DNA from: an uncultured beta proteobacterium
GTDB lineage: Bacteria; Pseudomonadota; Gammaproteobacteria; Burkholderiales; Burkholderiaceae_C
Direction: 5' to 3'
Length of the DNA: 61,782 nt
Assembly: GCA_903886275.1 (NCBI GenBank)
Contig: CAISLN010000041.1
Span: 1-61,782 of the forward strand
Positions 34,801-42,256 of this stretch are shown one piece after another. The first letter of the stretch is position 1, and every line of letters starts with the position of its first letter. The notes under the pieces are model-generated. The model did no database searches and had not been told where the DNA came from. It saw nothing but the letters and a program-made list of their open reading frames with translations. The translations under genes were made by a program, and so were the position numbers.

Positions 34801-35068
34801 CCGTCCATCGCATGCCCGAGCGCACGGTCTGCCACAAATGCATGTAGAAGGCCTCGTCTTGCGCCCCCGATTTGAATAGCTCCCCCGGGGTGTGGCCCAC
34901 CGCTTCGTCTGGGCTATAGCCCGACAGTTGGCAAAAGGCCGGGTTCACCCATTGAATGACGCCATCCACTCCCACAATCAAAAGCGCACTGCAACAGGCG
35001 TCAAGCGCGGCACTTTGCACGCGCAACCAGTCGCAGTTGCTTGGATCGGTAAGGGCCGTTGCGTTCAT
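31871..35068 (-). CDS. Hybrid histidine kinase, PAS-PAS-PAS-HisKA-HATPase-REC-REC-Hpt
   Basis: This 1065-residue protein has no membrane segment. Three PAS domains lie near 10-130, 140-275 and 290-410. HisKA follows with phospho-His near 437 (SMSHEIRSPLNAILG). The HATPase (about 550-665) includes TGLGLTICRQL. Two complete receivers follow (VVVLDWNIPGLDG, about 690-800; LVLMDVQMPVLDG, about 830-945), then a C-terminal Hpt (AHKLAGVAANL). It may sense redox or small ligands in the cytosol. The start overlaps the stop of the RsbU-domain kinase by 4 bp (ATGA), so it is coupled to the stressosome operon. Confidence 0.93.
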   Translation of the reverse strand: MNATALTDPSNCDWLRVQSAALDACCSALLIVGVDGVIQWVNPAFCQLSGYSPDEAVGHTPGELFKSGAQDEAFYMHLWQTVRSGMRWTGELTNRRKNGETYPEKMSITAVSDAQGQVTHFIAVKEDLTERGPIRTHGALQQAIFDSANFSSIATDAKGVIQIFNVGAERMLGYTAAEVMNKITPADISDPQEVIARAKILSAELDTPITPGFEALVFKASRGIEDIYELTYIRKDGSRFPAVVSVTALRDDDKAIIGYLLIGTDNTARKAIEEERKKLDQRLRDQQFYTRSLIEANIDAIMATDPAGIITDVNKQMEALTDCTRDELIGAPLKKYFTDPERAVAAMDQVLRGKKITDYELTARTRSGVETVVSLNATTFYDRDRVLQGVFAAARDVTKSKRLDQVLQEKNSELESARLAADKANVAKSDFLSSMSHEIRSPLNAILGLAYLLEQANLDLDANNMVRKIRASGRMLLSLISAILDVSKIEAGQMMIERAPFLLADVIDNLSVVLGVAVGDKDITLCIHPPPPEVFALIGDALRLEQVLINLSINAIKFTSEGEVELRTEVLQHTSEEILLKFTVRDTGIGIAPALQAGVFAAFTQADSSTTRRFGGTGLGLTICRQLVHLMGGEIGLTSTLGMGSEFWFTVPLKQVADGDAAAASRSSVEALIADGSEAGLRYVSALAQCLGWRVNAVNSGEAVLGQILERKGVKLPDVVVLDWNIPGLDGLATVRAIREGLSQEECPLIIMTTAHSLASLARHSGVELVDALLEKPVTASGLYNAMREAKRKQAAIAGVSFAMHQSAGQGLLGIRVLVVDDSEINCEVARRILHGQGAIVSLAADGQLALNWLVAHPHDVDLVLMDVQMPVLDGIEATRQLRAMPAFAELPIVALTAGAFKSQQDAAHAAGMTHFISKPFDVPSTIALIRRLCRRQTSALGAQAAPVSGVLALGDKVMNVAKGLEIWMDMPSYQDYLHRFVTVYQGAVAVMHTLLAQGDRPGAAALAHKLAGVAANLALPETRRLAGDAERVLRADSDPSVALADLALAMAHAVAAIQRLAPVV

Positions 35069-37743
35069 GCGCTTAAAACTTTCAGGTGCTCGGTGATGTG
35101 GAGCCGGGCTTGTGCCAAGGTCTGGGCCAGGTTGGCACCCAGGGTTTGACAGGCTGCGCTGTCGCTCGCGCTGCCCGCCGTTTCAAGCTGTTCGCACAAT
35201 TCACCCAACTGCAAGGCGCCCACCATGCGCGAGGCCGACTTCAATGCATGTGCCACATCCGCTGCCGCGTTGAAATCACCCGCATCGCTGGCCAGCACAA
35301 TGGACTGCACTTGCTGCTCGGCGCTGGCCAAGAACTTTTCCAGCAAGCGCTTGTGCAGGGCCGGGTTGTCTCCCACCATCTCGCCCAGCGTGCTGGCATC
35401 CCACACCTGCAGTTGCGTTGGCTGGATGTCTGCTTGCGCCGCTGGCAGATATTGCCTGGCCAAGGGCAGCCACTTGTGCAGCATGGGCGCCAACTCCTGC
35501 ATGCGCAGCGGTTTGGACAAATAGTCGTCCATGCCGCGTGCTAGGCAGCGTTGGGCTTCGCCCTGCATGGCGTTGGCGGTGATCGCCACAATCCCCAAGC
35601 GCGTGCCCGCCGGTTCGGCTTGCCGAATCGCCTCGGTCAACTCAAAGCCATCCATATTGGGCATGTGGCAATCGGTGAGCAGCAGGGCGTAGCGCCCGGT
35701 GCGCCACATGGCCATGGCTTGCACCCCGTCCACTGCGGCCTCACTGGCATAACCCAGCAGGCGCAACTGTTCGGTGATGATGTCGCGATTGGTCTCGTTG
35801 TCTTCGGCCAGCAACACCAGTTCACCCTGAGCATGCGCCTGCTCAACGCTGGGCGCCACTTGCGCGCTGGGCAAGGCCAGCAGGCTGAGGGCAGCTTGGG
35901 GCTTGCGCAGGCTCAACTGGCCACTGGCATGGGCGATGGCGCTGATCAGGTCGCGGTACAGCAGCGGACCGGTGCACACCGCGCCCGCATCGTTGCGGCC
36001 CTTTTTGTTGCGCGGCACCAGTTGCACCACCCCCACTGCGGCGGGAAAGTCCAGCTGGCCGGGGGCGATAAAGGACTCCCAGTCAAGCACCACCACCGTG
36101 GGCTCCAAGGGGGACGCCAAGGCTTGCAACTGCTGGCGCACGGCGTCCAAAGTAGGCAACACGGTGATGCGGGCCTTGGCCGCAAGCAGGTAAGCCGAGA
36201 CAATTTTGCACACCCACGCATCCTCCATCACGGCCAGCACGCGCAGGCCTTGGAGGCTGCGAAGCGGCGCTGCCGTGTCATCGGGGGGGGCCTGCTCCAA
36301 GGGCAGCTCCACGCAAAATTCGGAGCCCTCACCCAAGGTGCTTTCTACCGAAATGGCGCCGCCCATCAACTCCACCAGGCGCTGGCAGATGCTCAAACCC
36401 AAGCCAGTGCCGCCAAACTTGCGCGCGGTGCTTTCGTCGGCCTGCGTAAAGGGTTGAAACAACTTACCCAGCGCGTCCGGGCCAATGCCAATGCCGTTGT
36501 CAATCACCCGCAGCCGCAGCCCGGCCTGGCCTTGCGCCCGCGTGCAGGGCTCCACCAGCAACATGACCTTGGCGTTGTGACCGCTGCGGGTGAATTTGAT
36601 GGCATTGCCCACCAAGTTGAGCAGCACCTGGCGCAGCCGGGTCGGGTCGCCCATGACCAGGGTGGGCAACAATGGCGAGACAAACAAGCTCAGCACAATC
36701 GACTTGTCATGGCAGGCGTTCACCATCAGTTGCGCCACCCCTTCGCTGAGCTCGCGCAAATGCAAGGGAATGCGCTCCACGCTTAGCTTGCCGGCCTCGA
36801 TCTTGGAGAAGTCCAGGATGTCATTCAAGATATCGAGCAAGGCCATGGCCGACTGCTGGATGGTGGCGAGCATGCGGCTCTGATCAGGCTCCAGCCGGGT
36901 TTGCTGCAAGATGTCCACCACGCCGATCACACCGTTCATCGGGGTGCGGATCTCGTGGCTCATATTGGCCAGAAACTCCGATTTGGCGCGATTGGCCGCA
37001 TGGGCTTCCTCTTGGCGGCGCTTGTGGTGCGTGATGTCCTCTTTCACCACAATGAAATGGCTGGCCTGCCCCTGTGCATCGCAGACGGGCGTAATGGTCA
37101 TTTCTTCGGGGTACAGGCTTCCATTCTTGCGCCGATTGATGAGCTCGCCCTTCCACGCTTGGCCGGCCAGAATGGTTTGCCACAAGTGGGCGTAAAACGC
37201 ATTGTCTTGCAGGCCCGAGCTGATTAACTCTTTCAAGCTGTGGCCCACGGCTTCGTCCAAGGCATAGCCGGAGAGTTGGCAAAAAGCCTGGTTCACCCAT
37301 TGGATGACGCCGTCCACATCGACAATGGCCAGCGCATTGGCACAGGCGTCGAGCGCCTCGCTTTGCAGTCGCAGCCAGCTATTGAAGGTTTTTTCGGTTT
37401 CTGCGCGGTCTAAAACTTCCTTCGCCAATGCCACTTGGGCCTTCAGGGCCGCGCGTGACAGTTCTTCCTCCAGTTGCCTGCGATGGGCCAGGCTGTAGGC
37501 AATCGACACCTCGATCAGGGGCGTGACCAAACGATCGGCCACCTCGACCAGTGTCAACTCCGGGCGTTCCTCCGTCAGGCGCAGCACCGCGTTGTGGTGC
37601 ATTTCAATCGCACTTTCGCTGTGAACCTTTTGCTTTAACAGCTCGTGGCCCATCGCTGCAGCCTCGCTCAGCGAAGGCTCGGGGTCGCTATCGAATAGCG
37701 TCTGTTTCAATATGGAAAAGTAACGTTTCTCCAATTTATGCAT
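35065..37743 (-). CDS. Stressosome-linked hybrid kinase: RsbU_N-like, PAS, HisKA, HATPase, degenerate REC, REC, Hpt
   Basis: The 892-residue protein begins with a helical domain (about 1-95: [50 protein letters not shown]) like the RsbT-binding N-terminus of RsbU. A PAS domain (about 120-240), HisKA with His near 263, HATPase, a degenerate receiver (VVVLDWESF but no normal acidic pocket), a full receiver ([13 protein letters not shown]) and an Hpt ([14 protein letters not shown]) follow. In Gram-negative stressosomes RsbT activates a kinase of this kind. The ATG at 37743 overlaps the phosphatase stop by 8 bp. Confidence 0.88.
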   Translation of the reverse strand: MHKLEKRYFSILKQTLFDSDPEPSLSEAAAMGHELLKQKVHSESAIEMHHNAVLRLTEERPELTLVEVADRLVTPLIEVSIAYSLAHRRQLEEELSRAALKAQVALAKEVLDRAETEKTFNSWLRLQSEALDACANALAIVDVDGVIQWVNQAFCQLSGYALDEAVGHSLKELISSGLQDNAFYAHLWQTILAGQAWKGELINRRKNGSLYPEEMTITPVCDAQGQASHFIVVKEDITHHKRRQEEAHAANRAKSEFLANMSHEIRTPMNGVIGVVDILQQTRLEPDQSRMLATIQQSAMALLDILNDILDFSKIEAGKLSVERIPLHLRELSEGVAQLMVNACHDKSIVLSLFVSPLLPTLVMGDPTRLRQVLLNLVGNAIKFTRSGHNAKVMLLVEPCTRAQGQAGLRLRVIDNGIGIGPDALGKLFQPFTQADESTARKFGGTGLGLSICQRLVELMGGAISVESTLGEGSEFCVELPLEQAPPDDTAAPLRSLQGLRVLAVMEDAWVCKIVSAYLLAAKARITVLPTLDAVRQQLQALASPLEPTVVVLDWESFIAPGQLDFPAAVGVVQLVPRNKKGRNDAGAVCTGPLLYRDLISAIAHASGQLSLRKPQAALSLLALPSAQVAPSVEQAHAQGELVLLAEDNETNRDIITEQLRLLGYASEAAVDGVQAMAMWRTGRYALLLTDCHMPNMDGFELTEAIRQAEPAGTRLGIVAITANAMQGEAQRCLARGMDDYLSKPLRMQELAPMLHKWLPLARQYLPAAQADIQPTQLQVWDASTLGEMVGDNPALHKRLLEKFLASAEQQVQSIVLASDAGDFNAAADVAHALKSASRMVGALQLGELCEQLETAGSASDSAACQTLGANLAQTLAQARLHITEHLKVLSA

Positions 37744-38311
37744 GGCGGTACACCAGTACGCTGGCATCGTCGTCATGGCGGCCCCATTGGGCCAGCATGT
37801 CTTGTGCCAGTTGTTGGGGCGGGGCGTTGAGGTAGTCGGCTTGAACGGTGGCTTCTTCGGCCACACCGTCCGAGAACATCAGCAGCGTGTCACCGTTGGA
37901 CAAGGGCACTTGATCGGGTGGGGTCCATTTGAATCCGGCACCTACGATGCCACGCCCTGCACCCAGTCGGACGTTGCGCGCGGGGGTGAATAATTTGCTG
38001 CGGATGTTGCCAATCGAGCCCAGCGTCAGCAGATTGCTGTCCAGGTCAATCACCGCCACCGCCAGCACTGCGCCCCGGCTGTGGCGCAAGCGCTCGTCGC
38101 AGGCGGCAAACAGCGCTTGGCATTCTAGGTGCAGATTCTGGGCAATGCACTCCATGGCCAGCAGGGCGGCATGCGCGGCGTGCGGGCCGTGTCCCAAGCC
38201 GTCGGCCAGGGCCAGCACGCAGCGCGTGGGCAACTGCCAAACGCGCCCCACATCGCCGCACAGGGTTTCGCCCTTGCAGGGCCTTGCCACATAGCCCGTA
38301 TTCAAAGCCAT
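37736..38311 (-). CDS. SpoIIE/RsbX-like PP2C serine phosphatase
   Basis: This 191-residue single-domain PP2C-type phosphatase (MALNTGYVARPCKGETLCGDVG) has the metal-binding Asp in CGDVG and in LALADGLGHGPHAAHAA, and MFSDGVAEE near the C-terminus. RsbX-type enzymes reset stressosomes by dephosphorylating RsbR and RsbS. The opening segment resembles the junction in fused ATPase-SpoIIE proteins, and the gene overlaps the upstream ATPase gene by 10 bp. So it may be a split form of a two-domain protein. Confidence 0.87.
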   Translation of the reverse strand: MALNTGYVARPCKGETLCGDVGRVWQLPTRCVLALADGLGHGPHAAHAALLAMECIAQNLHLECQALFAACDERLRHSRGAVLAVAVIDLDSNLLTLGSIGNIRSKLFTPARNVRLGAGRGIVGAGFKWTPPDQVPLSNGDTLLMFSDGVAEEATVQADYLNAPPQQLAQDMLAQWGRHDDDASVLVYRHA

Positions 38312-38694
38312 TTGTAGGCCCGCACCCGACAGCCCTGGGCCACGGCGCTGTCAATCGTCAACTCGTCCATGATGCGCTGCGTGCCCGACAAGCCGCAGCC
38401 CAGACTGCCTGCGGTGCTAAAGCCCTCGGTCAGGGCCAGTTCAATATCGGCAATGCCGGGTCCGGTGTCGCTGGCCAGTATTTCAATACCGGGGCGCGAG
38501 GCCAGCAACCGGGCTTCAAACGTGCCACCGCCGCCGTGCATCCATACATTGAAGGCCAGTTCTGAGGCGGCCGTGGCAATGTAGTAGCAACTCAGTTTGT
38601 CAAAGCCGGCGGCGTGCGCCAACTGCCTGGCCCGGCGGCTGGCTTCGGCCGCGTCAGACTCGCGGCCAATGGGGACGTGAACACAGGTGTGCAT
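38302..38694 (-). CDS. GHKL-type ATPase (RsbT/RsbW-like), second copy
   Basis: This 130-residue HATPase_c protein has the N-box ATAASELAFNVWMHGGGG, the G1 box SDTGPGIAD and the G2/lid GCGLSGTQRIMDEL. It looks like an anti-sigma-factor-type Ser kinase domain. It sits 3 bp after rsbT and overlaps the phosphatase gene by 10 bp. It may act with the adjacent phosphatase, since the same two domains are often one polypeptide in Proteobacteria. Confidence 0.87.
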   Translation of the reverse strand: MHTCVHVPIGRESDAAEASRRARQLAHAAGFDKLSCYYIATAASELAFNVWMHGGGGTFEARLLASRPGIEILASDTGPGIADIELALTEGFSTAGSLGCGLSGTQRIMDELTIDSAVAQGCRVRAYKWL

Positions 38695-38697
38695 GGT

Positions 38698-39114
38698 TTA
38701 GGTTTTTCGCACCGAAAGACTGACCGAAACTTGGGTCAATCCGGGTGCCGATTGGAGTGAAAAATTTTCCATCAGACGGCGCGTTCCGGGCAGCCCGGCG
38801 CCCATGCTCGCGCCGGTGCTAAAGCCGTCTTGCACGGCCATATCAATGTCGGCAATACCGGGGCCGTGGTCTTCTACTTCGATCTCAATGCGGTTGAACT
38901 CGGCATCTGAGGTGTCGGTAATTTGGCATGCACCGCTGCCCGCATACATGATCACGTTGCGCGTGAGCTCGGAGACAGCGGTGGCCAAGCGGGTCTGGTC
39001 GGCCTTGCCAAACCCGAGTCGGGCGGCCAGCGCACGGGTTTGGGAGCGTGCCAGCACAATGTCGCTGGTCAGGCGCACGGCGATGGTCTCGCGGTACCTA
39101 GTCGAGGTAGTCAT
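38698..39114 (-). CDS. rsbT: Stressosome switch kinase RsbT
   Basis: The 138-residue GHKL ATPase resembles RsbT, the Ser/Thr kinase that phosphorylates STAS proteins RsbS and RsbR and is then released. N-box TAVSELTRNVIMYAG, G1 box VEDHGPGIADID and lid GAGLPGTRRLMENF are intact. The start MTTSTRYRETIAVRL (39114) fits RsbT better than upstream codons. It overlaps the end of rsbS by 17 bp. Order R-S-T matches characterised stressosome operons. Confidence 0.88.
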   Translation of the reverse strand: MTTSTRYRETIAVRLTSDIVLARSQTRALAARLGFGKADQTRLATAVSELTRNVIMYAGSGACQITDTSDAEFNRIEIEVEDHGPGIADIDMAVQDGFSTGASMGAGLPGTRRLMENFSLQSAPGLTQVSVSLSVRKT

Positions 39115-39511
39115 CGCTGCACTCGCCATCGTCATGGATCGCCTGAAAGTCGCCACGCAATGCGATGCGCGTTTGCAGGGTCTTGAGCCCCTGCTCCAGG
39201 TTGAAGGTGCAATTGGCGCGCAGCAAATTTTGGCCCATTTCCACCAGCGTCATGGCGACAAAGGGCTGAATGCCGCAGACGATGATCTCGGCCCCCAAGA
39301 GCGACGCCATGTTGCTGCTGTCGTTGATGACGCGGGCCATAAAGGAGTCCACCACGTCCAGCGCCGAGATGTCTATGACCACGCCCAGGGCCTCAACCTC
39401 GGCAATGGTTTCGAGCAGGTTGGACTGGAATGCAAGGGCTTCGTCGTCGCTCAGGTCCTGCTGGATGGCGCACAGCAAAATGCGCCCCAGGCGAGGGATG
39501 GCAATCTTCAT
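39098..39511 (-). CDS. rsbS: Stressosome scaffold RsbS (STAS domain)
   Basis: This 137-residue single STAS protein has the RsbS pattern: IPRLGRILLCAIQQDLSDDEA at the start, then GVVIDISALDVVDSFMARVI, where the Ser in DSFMAR aligns with the RsbT target Ser59 of B. subtilis RsbS, and LLGAEIIVCGIQPFVAMTL. Its last residues (DDGECSDDYLD) form an acidic tail. It overlaps rsbR by 4 bp (ATGA) and rsbT by 17 bp, so R, S and T are produced together. Confidence 0.9.
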   Translation of the reverse strand: MKIAIPRLGRILLCAIQQDLSDDEALAFQSNLLETIAEVEALGVVIDISALDVVDSFMARVINDSSNMASLLGAEIIVCGIQPFVAMTLVEMGQNLLRANCTFNLEQGLKTLQTRIALRGDFQAIHDDGECSDDYLD

Positions 39512-40383
39512 GACGGCTTGCTTGCCACAATGCGCCGGCCAATCAATGCCAGCGCCTCGGCCACACCGGTGCGCAAAGTGGCACGGGTGATGACGTTGGG
39601 CATGGTGATGCCCAATTTGGTCAAGGTCAGCGCGCCCTCCGGGTTGAGCCCGGTCATCACCACGCGGGTGCCCAGCAGTTGGGCGGCGTCCACGGTTTTC
39701 ATCAAGTGGCGGGCCACTGCGGTGTCAAAAACGGGTACCCCCGTGACGTCGATCACCGTCACGCTGGCTTCGTAGCGGGTAATGGATTCGAGCAAATTCT
39801 CGGTGAACTTGCGCGCGCGCGCGGTGTCGATCACGCCCACCAGCGGCAGCAGCAAGACCTGGTCCCACAGGCGAATCACAGGCGTTGAGAGGTCGATCAG
39901 CGAGGCGCTTTGCCCCGCAATAATGCGTTCACGGGTGGCCACAAAGGCCGAGAAGGTAATCAGTGTCAGGCGCCCAATGACATCTTGTACCGCCGAGAGG
40001 TTGGCCTCCAACTCTGCCGCAGAGGCGATCTTCTGCCCGATCAAGGCCAGCGTCAGCACGCTTTGGAGGCTCATGACGTATTGCGCAGTTTCGGTCGGCG
40101 TGAACCCCGCCACCGCGCGACTGGCACTGAACGCGCTCATGGTCAGCGCCAGCGGGTGGCTCTCAGGGAAATCCCAGAGTCCGCTGGTCGGATAGTCGGA
40201 AAAAATACCGGCGACCTGTCCCAGCAACAGCGCCGTGTGCTGGTGCATTTCGCTCACATTGAAGGTGTTGGGCAGTCGATGCGACCAGCTGCTGAGGATT
40301 TTGTCGGTCCATTTTTGGAGAATTTCCGGGCGTTGCTCGGTGAGCAGAAGGTTGAGGGCTGCGAGGTGATGGTTGGTGCTCAT
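39508..40383 (-). CDS. rsbR: Stressosome sensor RsbR (RsbRD_N-like domain + STAS)
   Basis: The 291-residue protein has an N-terminal all-helical sensor (about 1-150, ALNLLLTEQRPEILQKWTDKIL) resembling the RsbRD_N domain and a C-terminal STAS domain (about 170-285). The likely phospho-Thr is in VFDTAVARHL, with a second site region in GLNPEGALTL. RsbR paralogues form the stressosome shell with RsbS. The start at 40383 was chosen for the MSTNHHLA context. Only this one RsbR is present here. It heads the minus-strand operon facing an MCP gene. Confidence 0.88.
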   Translation of the reverse strand: MSTNHHLAALNLLLTEQRPEILQKWTDKILSSWSHRLPNTFNVSEMHQHTALLLGQVAGIFSDYPTSGLWDFPESHPLALTMSAFSASRAVAGFTPTETAQYVMSLQSVLTLALIGQKIASAAELEANLSAVQDVIGRLTLITFSAFVATRERIIAGQSASLIDLSTPVIRLWDQVLLLPLVGVIDTARARKFTENLLESITRYEASVTVIDVTGVPVFDTAVARHLMKTVDAAQLLGTRVVMTGLNPEGALTLTKLGITMPNVITRATLRTGVAEALALIGRRIVASKPS

Positions 40384-40491
40384 GGCATTGGTTGATGGCA
40401 GATTGACCACTGCGGGGTGGAGGCAGTAGGGCTCGCTGTGTTCGATTGAAAGCAAGTTTTGTGTATTCTGTCGTACATTGAGGCGCTGCGT

Positions 40492-40509
40492 AACTGCCCC
40501 TTGGGGCAA
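40492..40509. promoter_or_regulatory. Near-palindromic motif AACTGCCCCTTGGGGCAA
   Basis: This 18-mer lies in the 244-bp divergent region (40384-40627) between rsbR and the MCP gene. An almost identical sequence (two transitions) is at 53912-53929 in the other divergent region of the island. Position, symmetry and recurrence suggest a transcription-factor operator. On the minus strand TTACGC and CAGAAT, 17 bp apart, between this motif and rsbR could be its promoter. Confidence 0.6.
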
Positions 40510-40537
40510 GGCGGGTGCGGGGTCTGGAAGATCCCCA

Positions 40538-40583
40538 AAATGACCGGTTTACTGCTGGCCCACTACCCGAAAACCGGTCATTT
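40538..40583. promoter_or_regulatory. 13-bp perfect inverted repeat with 20-bp spacer
   Basis: AAATGACCGGTTT (40538-40550) and AAACCGGTCATTT (40571-40583) are exact inverted copies in the rsbR/MCP intergenic region, 45 bp before the MCP start. Without a T-run beyond normal it is more like a dimeric operator pair or a hairpin leader than a standard terminator. TACACT at 40601 may be the MCP -10 element. Confidence 0.7.
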
Positions 40584-40627
40584 GTCGCCAGCTACGTCGT
40601 TACACTCCATGTTGCTATCCATAAACA

Positions 40628-41758
40628 ATGCCAACAATGAACGACACCCACCCACTGACACCCGCCAACAAGCCCATCGCCGGGCGCTTGTTGCTGTGGT
40701 TGTGCGTGCCTTTCGCCATCGGCCTTATTTCTGCCCTGCCGGCCTGGGGCGTAGCGCCGTGGTTGTCAGCCGGTGCGGCGGCGCTACTTGGCGGCCTTGC
40801 CATCCTTTATTTGGTGACCGCGTTGCATAGCACCCAGGGTCAATGGGAGCAGGCCGAGCAACAGACGCACGCCCATGACCAAGCACGTCAAGGACTCGCA
40901 ACCTTGCTGCTGGATATTTTGCCGGTGTGGCAGCACCACGCCGAGCAGGTTAAAAACCAGACCGAACGGGCTGTGCTGCAACTCACTTCGAGTTTTTCTT
41001 CGGTGCTGCAAGAGTTTGACCTGGCGGGCATCAGCGGGAGCGCCAACCAGGTCGGAGGCGACAACAGCGTCTCCATTGGCTTGCTCGCGCTGTGCGAGCG
41101 TGAGTTAAAGCCCGTGGTCTTGTCCTTGACGACGGTGATCGAAGGCAAGGAAAAATTGCTGGCCGACCTGCGCACGCTTGCCAACGAGACCCTTAACCTG
41201 CAAGCCATGGCCACTGAGGTGCGCAGCATTGCAGCGCAAACCAATTTACTGTCCCTCAATGCGGCCATTGAGGCCGCGCGCGCTGGCGAATCGGGTCGGG
41301 GCTTTGCCGTGGTGGCATCGGAAGTGCGCAAGTTGTCACAGCGCTCGGCAGAAACCGGCAAGCAAATCAGCGTTCTGGTGGAGCAGGTGAGCACCATCAT
41401 GAACACGACCCTGAATTTGGCACAGGAGTCCACGCAGCATGACCAAGAGGCGGTATCCCTGTCGGGGGAACTGGTCAAGGACGTGCTCAGCCATGTGAAC
41501 AGCTTGGGAAGCTCCGCCGATGAGATGCACCGCCACGGCATTGTGGTGCGCAAGGAAGTCGAAAAACAACTCATGGCCTTGCAGTTTCAGGACCGGGTCT
41601 CTCAACTACTCGATGGCATTCTCGAAAACATGGACAGCATGCGCCACACCGTTGAACACTCAGGCGGACTTACAATGCCCACCGCGAAAGAGTGGATGCA
41701 CGGCTTGCGTAAAACCTCCCACTTGACCGACTCACACTACGCTGCACCTTCGCGTTAA
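40628..41758 (+). CDS. Methyl-accepting chemotaxis-like protein without a sensor domain
   Basis: The 376-residue protein has two closely spaced membrane helices (about 18-40 and 46-67) with almost no periplasmic loop. A cytoplasmic MCP signalling domain follows, containing the kinase-control tip [46 protein letters not shown]. It has no HAMP or PAS domain, and ends with the common [16 protein letters not shown] helix. cheA and cheW are not in the window. The lone receiver 15 bp downstream is probably cotranscribed. Confidence 0.9.
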   Translation: MPTMNDTHPLTPANKPIAGRLLLWLCVPFAIGLISALPAWGVAPWLSAGAAALLGGLAILYLVTALHSTQGQWEQAEQQTHAHDQARQGLATLLLDILPVWQHHAEQVKNQTERAVLQLTSSFSSVLQEFDLAGISGSANQVGGDNSVSIGLLALCERELKPVVLSLTTVIEGKEKLLADLRTLANETLNLQAMATEVRSIAAQTNLLSLNAAIEAARAGESGRGFAVVASEVRKLSQRSAETGKQISVLVEQVSTIMNTTLNLAQESTQHDQEAVSLSGELVKDVLSHVNSLGSSADEMHRHGIVVRKEVEKQLMALQFQDRVSQLLDGILENMDSMRHTVEHSGGLTMPTAKEWMHGLRKTSHLTDSHYAAPSR

Positions 41759-41773
41759 GCCCACTTGCCTTCC

Positions 41774-42202
41774 ATGACCACTCCACACAAATACCTGCCA
41801 ACGCGCACCCCTTTGAGTCGCAGCGAACTCAAGGTACTGCTGGTTGACGACGACTCGTTTCAGCTGGACTTGATCTCTGAGATGTTGCGCGGCCTTGGCA
41901 TCACCCACATCACGCAAGCCAACAGTGGTGAGCAGGCCTTGAAAGTTCTCAGCAGCAAACAGCAAAGCTTTGACTTGCTGGTGTTGGACTTGCATATGCC
42001 CGCCATGGACGGATTTGTTTTTATGGAAGAGATTGCCCGCACGCTTTACCGTGGTGCCTTGATCATCGTGTCGGGTCAGAGTGACGTGGTGATGCACGCG
42101 GCATCGTTGGTGGCGAAGTTGCGTCAATTTACGCTCCTGGGTTCCTTGCCAAAGCCCTTTAGCAAGGCCGACTTGTCAACGGTCCTTTCAAAGCTGGCCT
42201 AA
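41774..42202 (+). CDS. Stand-alone response-regulator receiver
   Basis: This 142-residue CheY-like receiver has VLLVDDDSFQLDLI, the phospho-accepting Asp in LLVLDLHMPAMDG and Lys in GSLPKPFSK. It is similar in pattern to the receiver at 31323, including GALIIVSGQSD and a LLGSLPKP end, again reminiscent of receivers of REC-EAL proteins. I placed the start at ATG 41774 rather than TTG 41765. It probably shares a transcript with the MCP-like gene. Confidence 0.9.
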   Translation: MTTPHKYLPTRTPLSRSELKVLLVDDDSFQLDLISEMLRGLGITHITQANSGEQALKVLSSKQQSFDLLVLDLHMPAMDGFVFMEEIARTLYRGALIIVSGQSDVVMHAASLVAKLRQFTLLGSLPKPFSKADLSTVLSKLA

Positions 42203-42216
42203 CTGCTAGGGCTGGG

Positions 42217-42234
42217 TGCCCGCCTGCGCGGGCA
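42217..42234. terminator. Bidirectional hairpin between convergent genes
   Basis: TGCCCGC-CTGC-GCGGGCA forms a perfect 7-bp stem with a 4-nt loop between the convergent receiver (ends 42202) and hybrid kinase (ends 42257). It lacks a clear T-run. It may be a shared transcription end or a Comamonadaceae-type intergenic hairpin. Confidence 0.5.
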
Positions 42235-42256
42235 GGACGGCATGTGGATGGATGTT

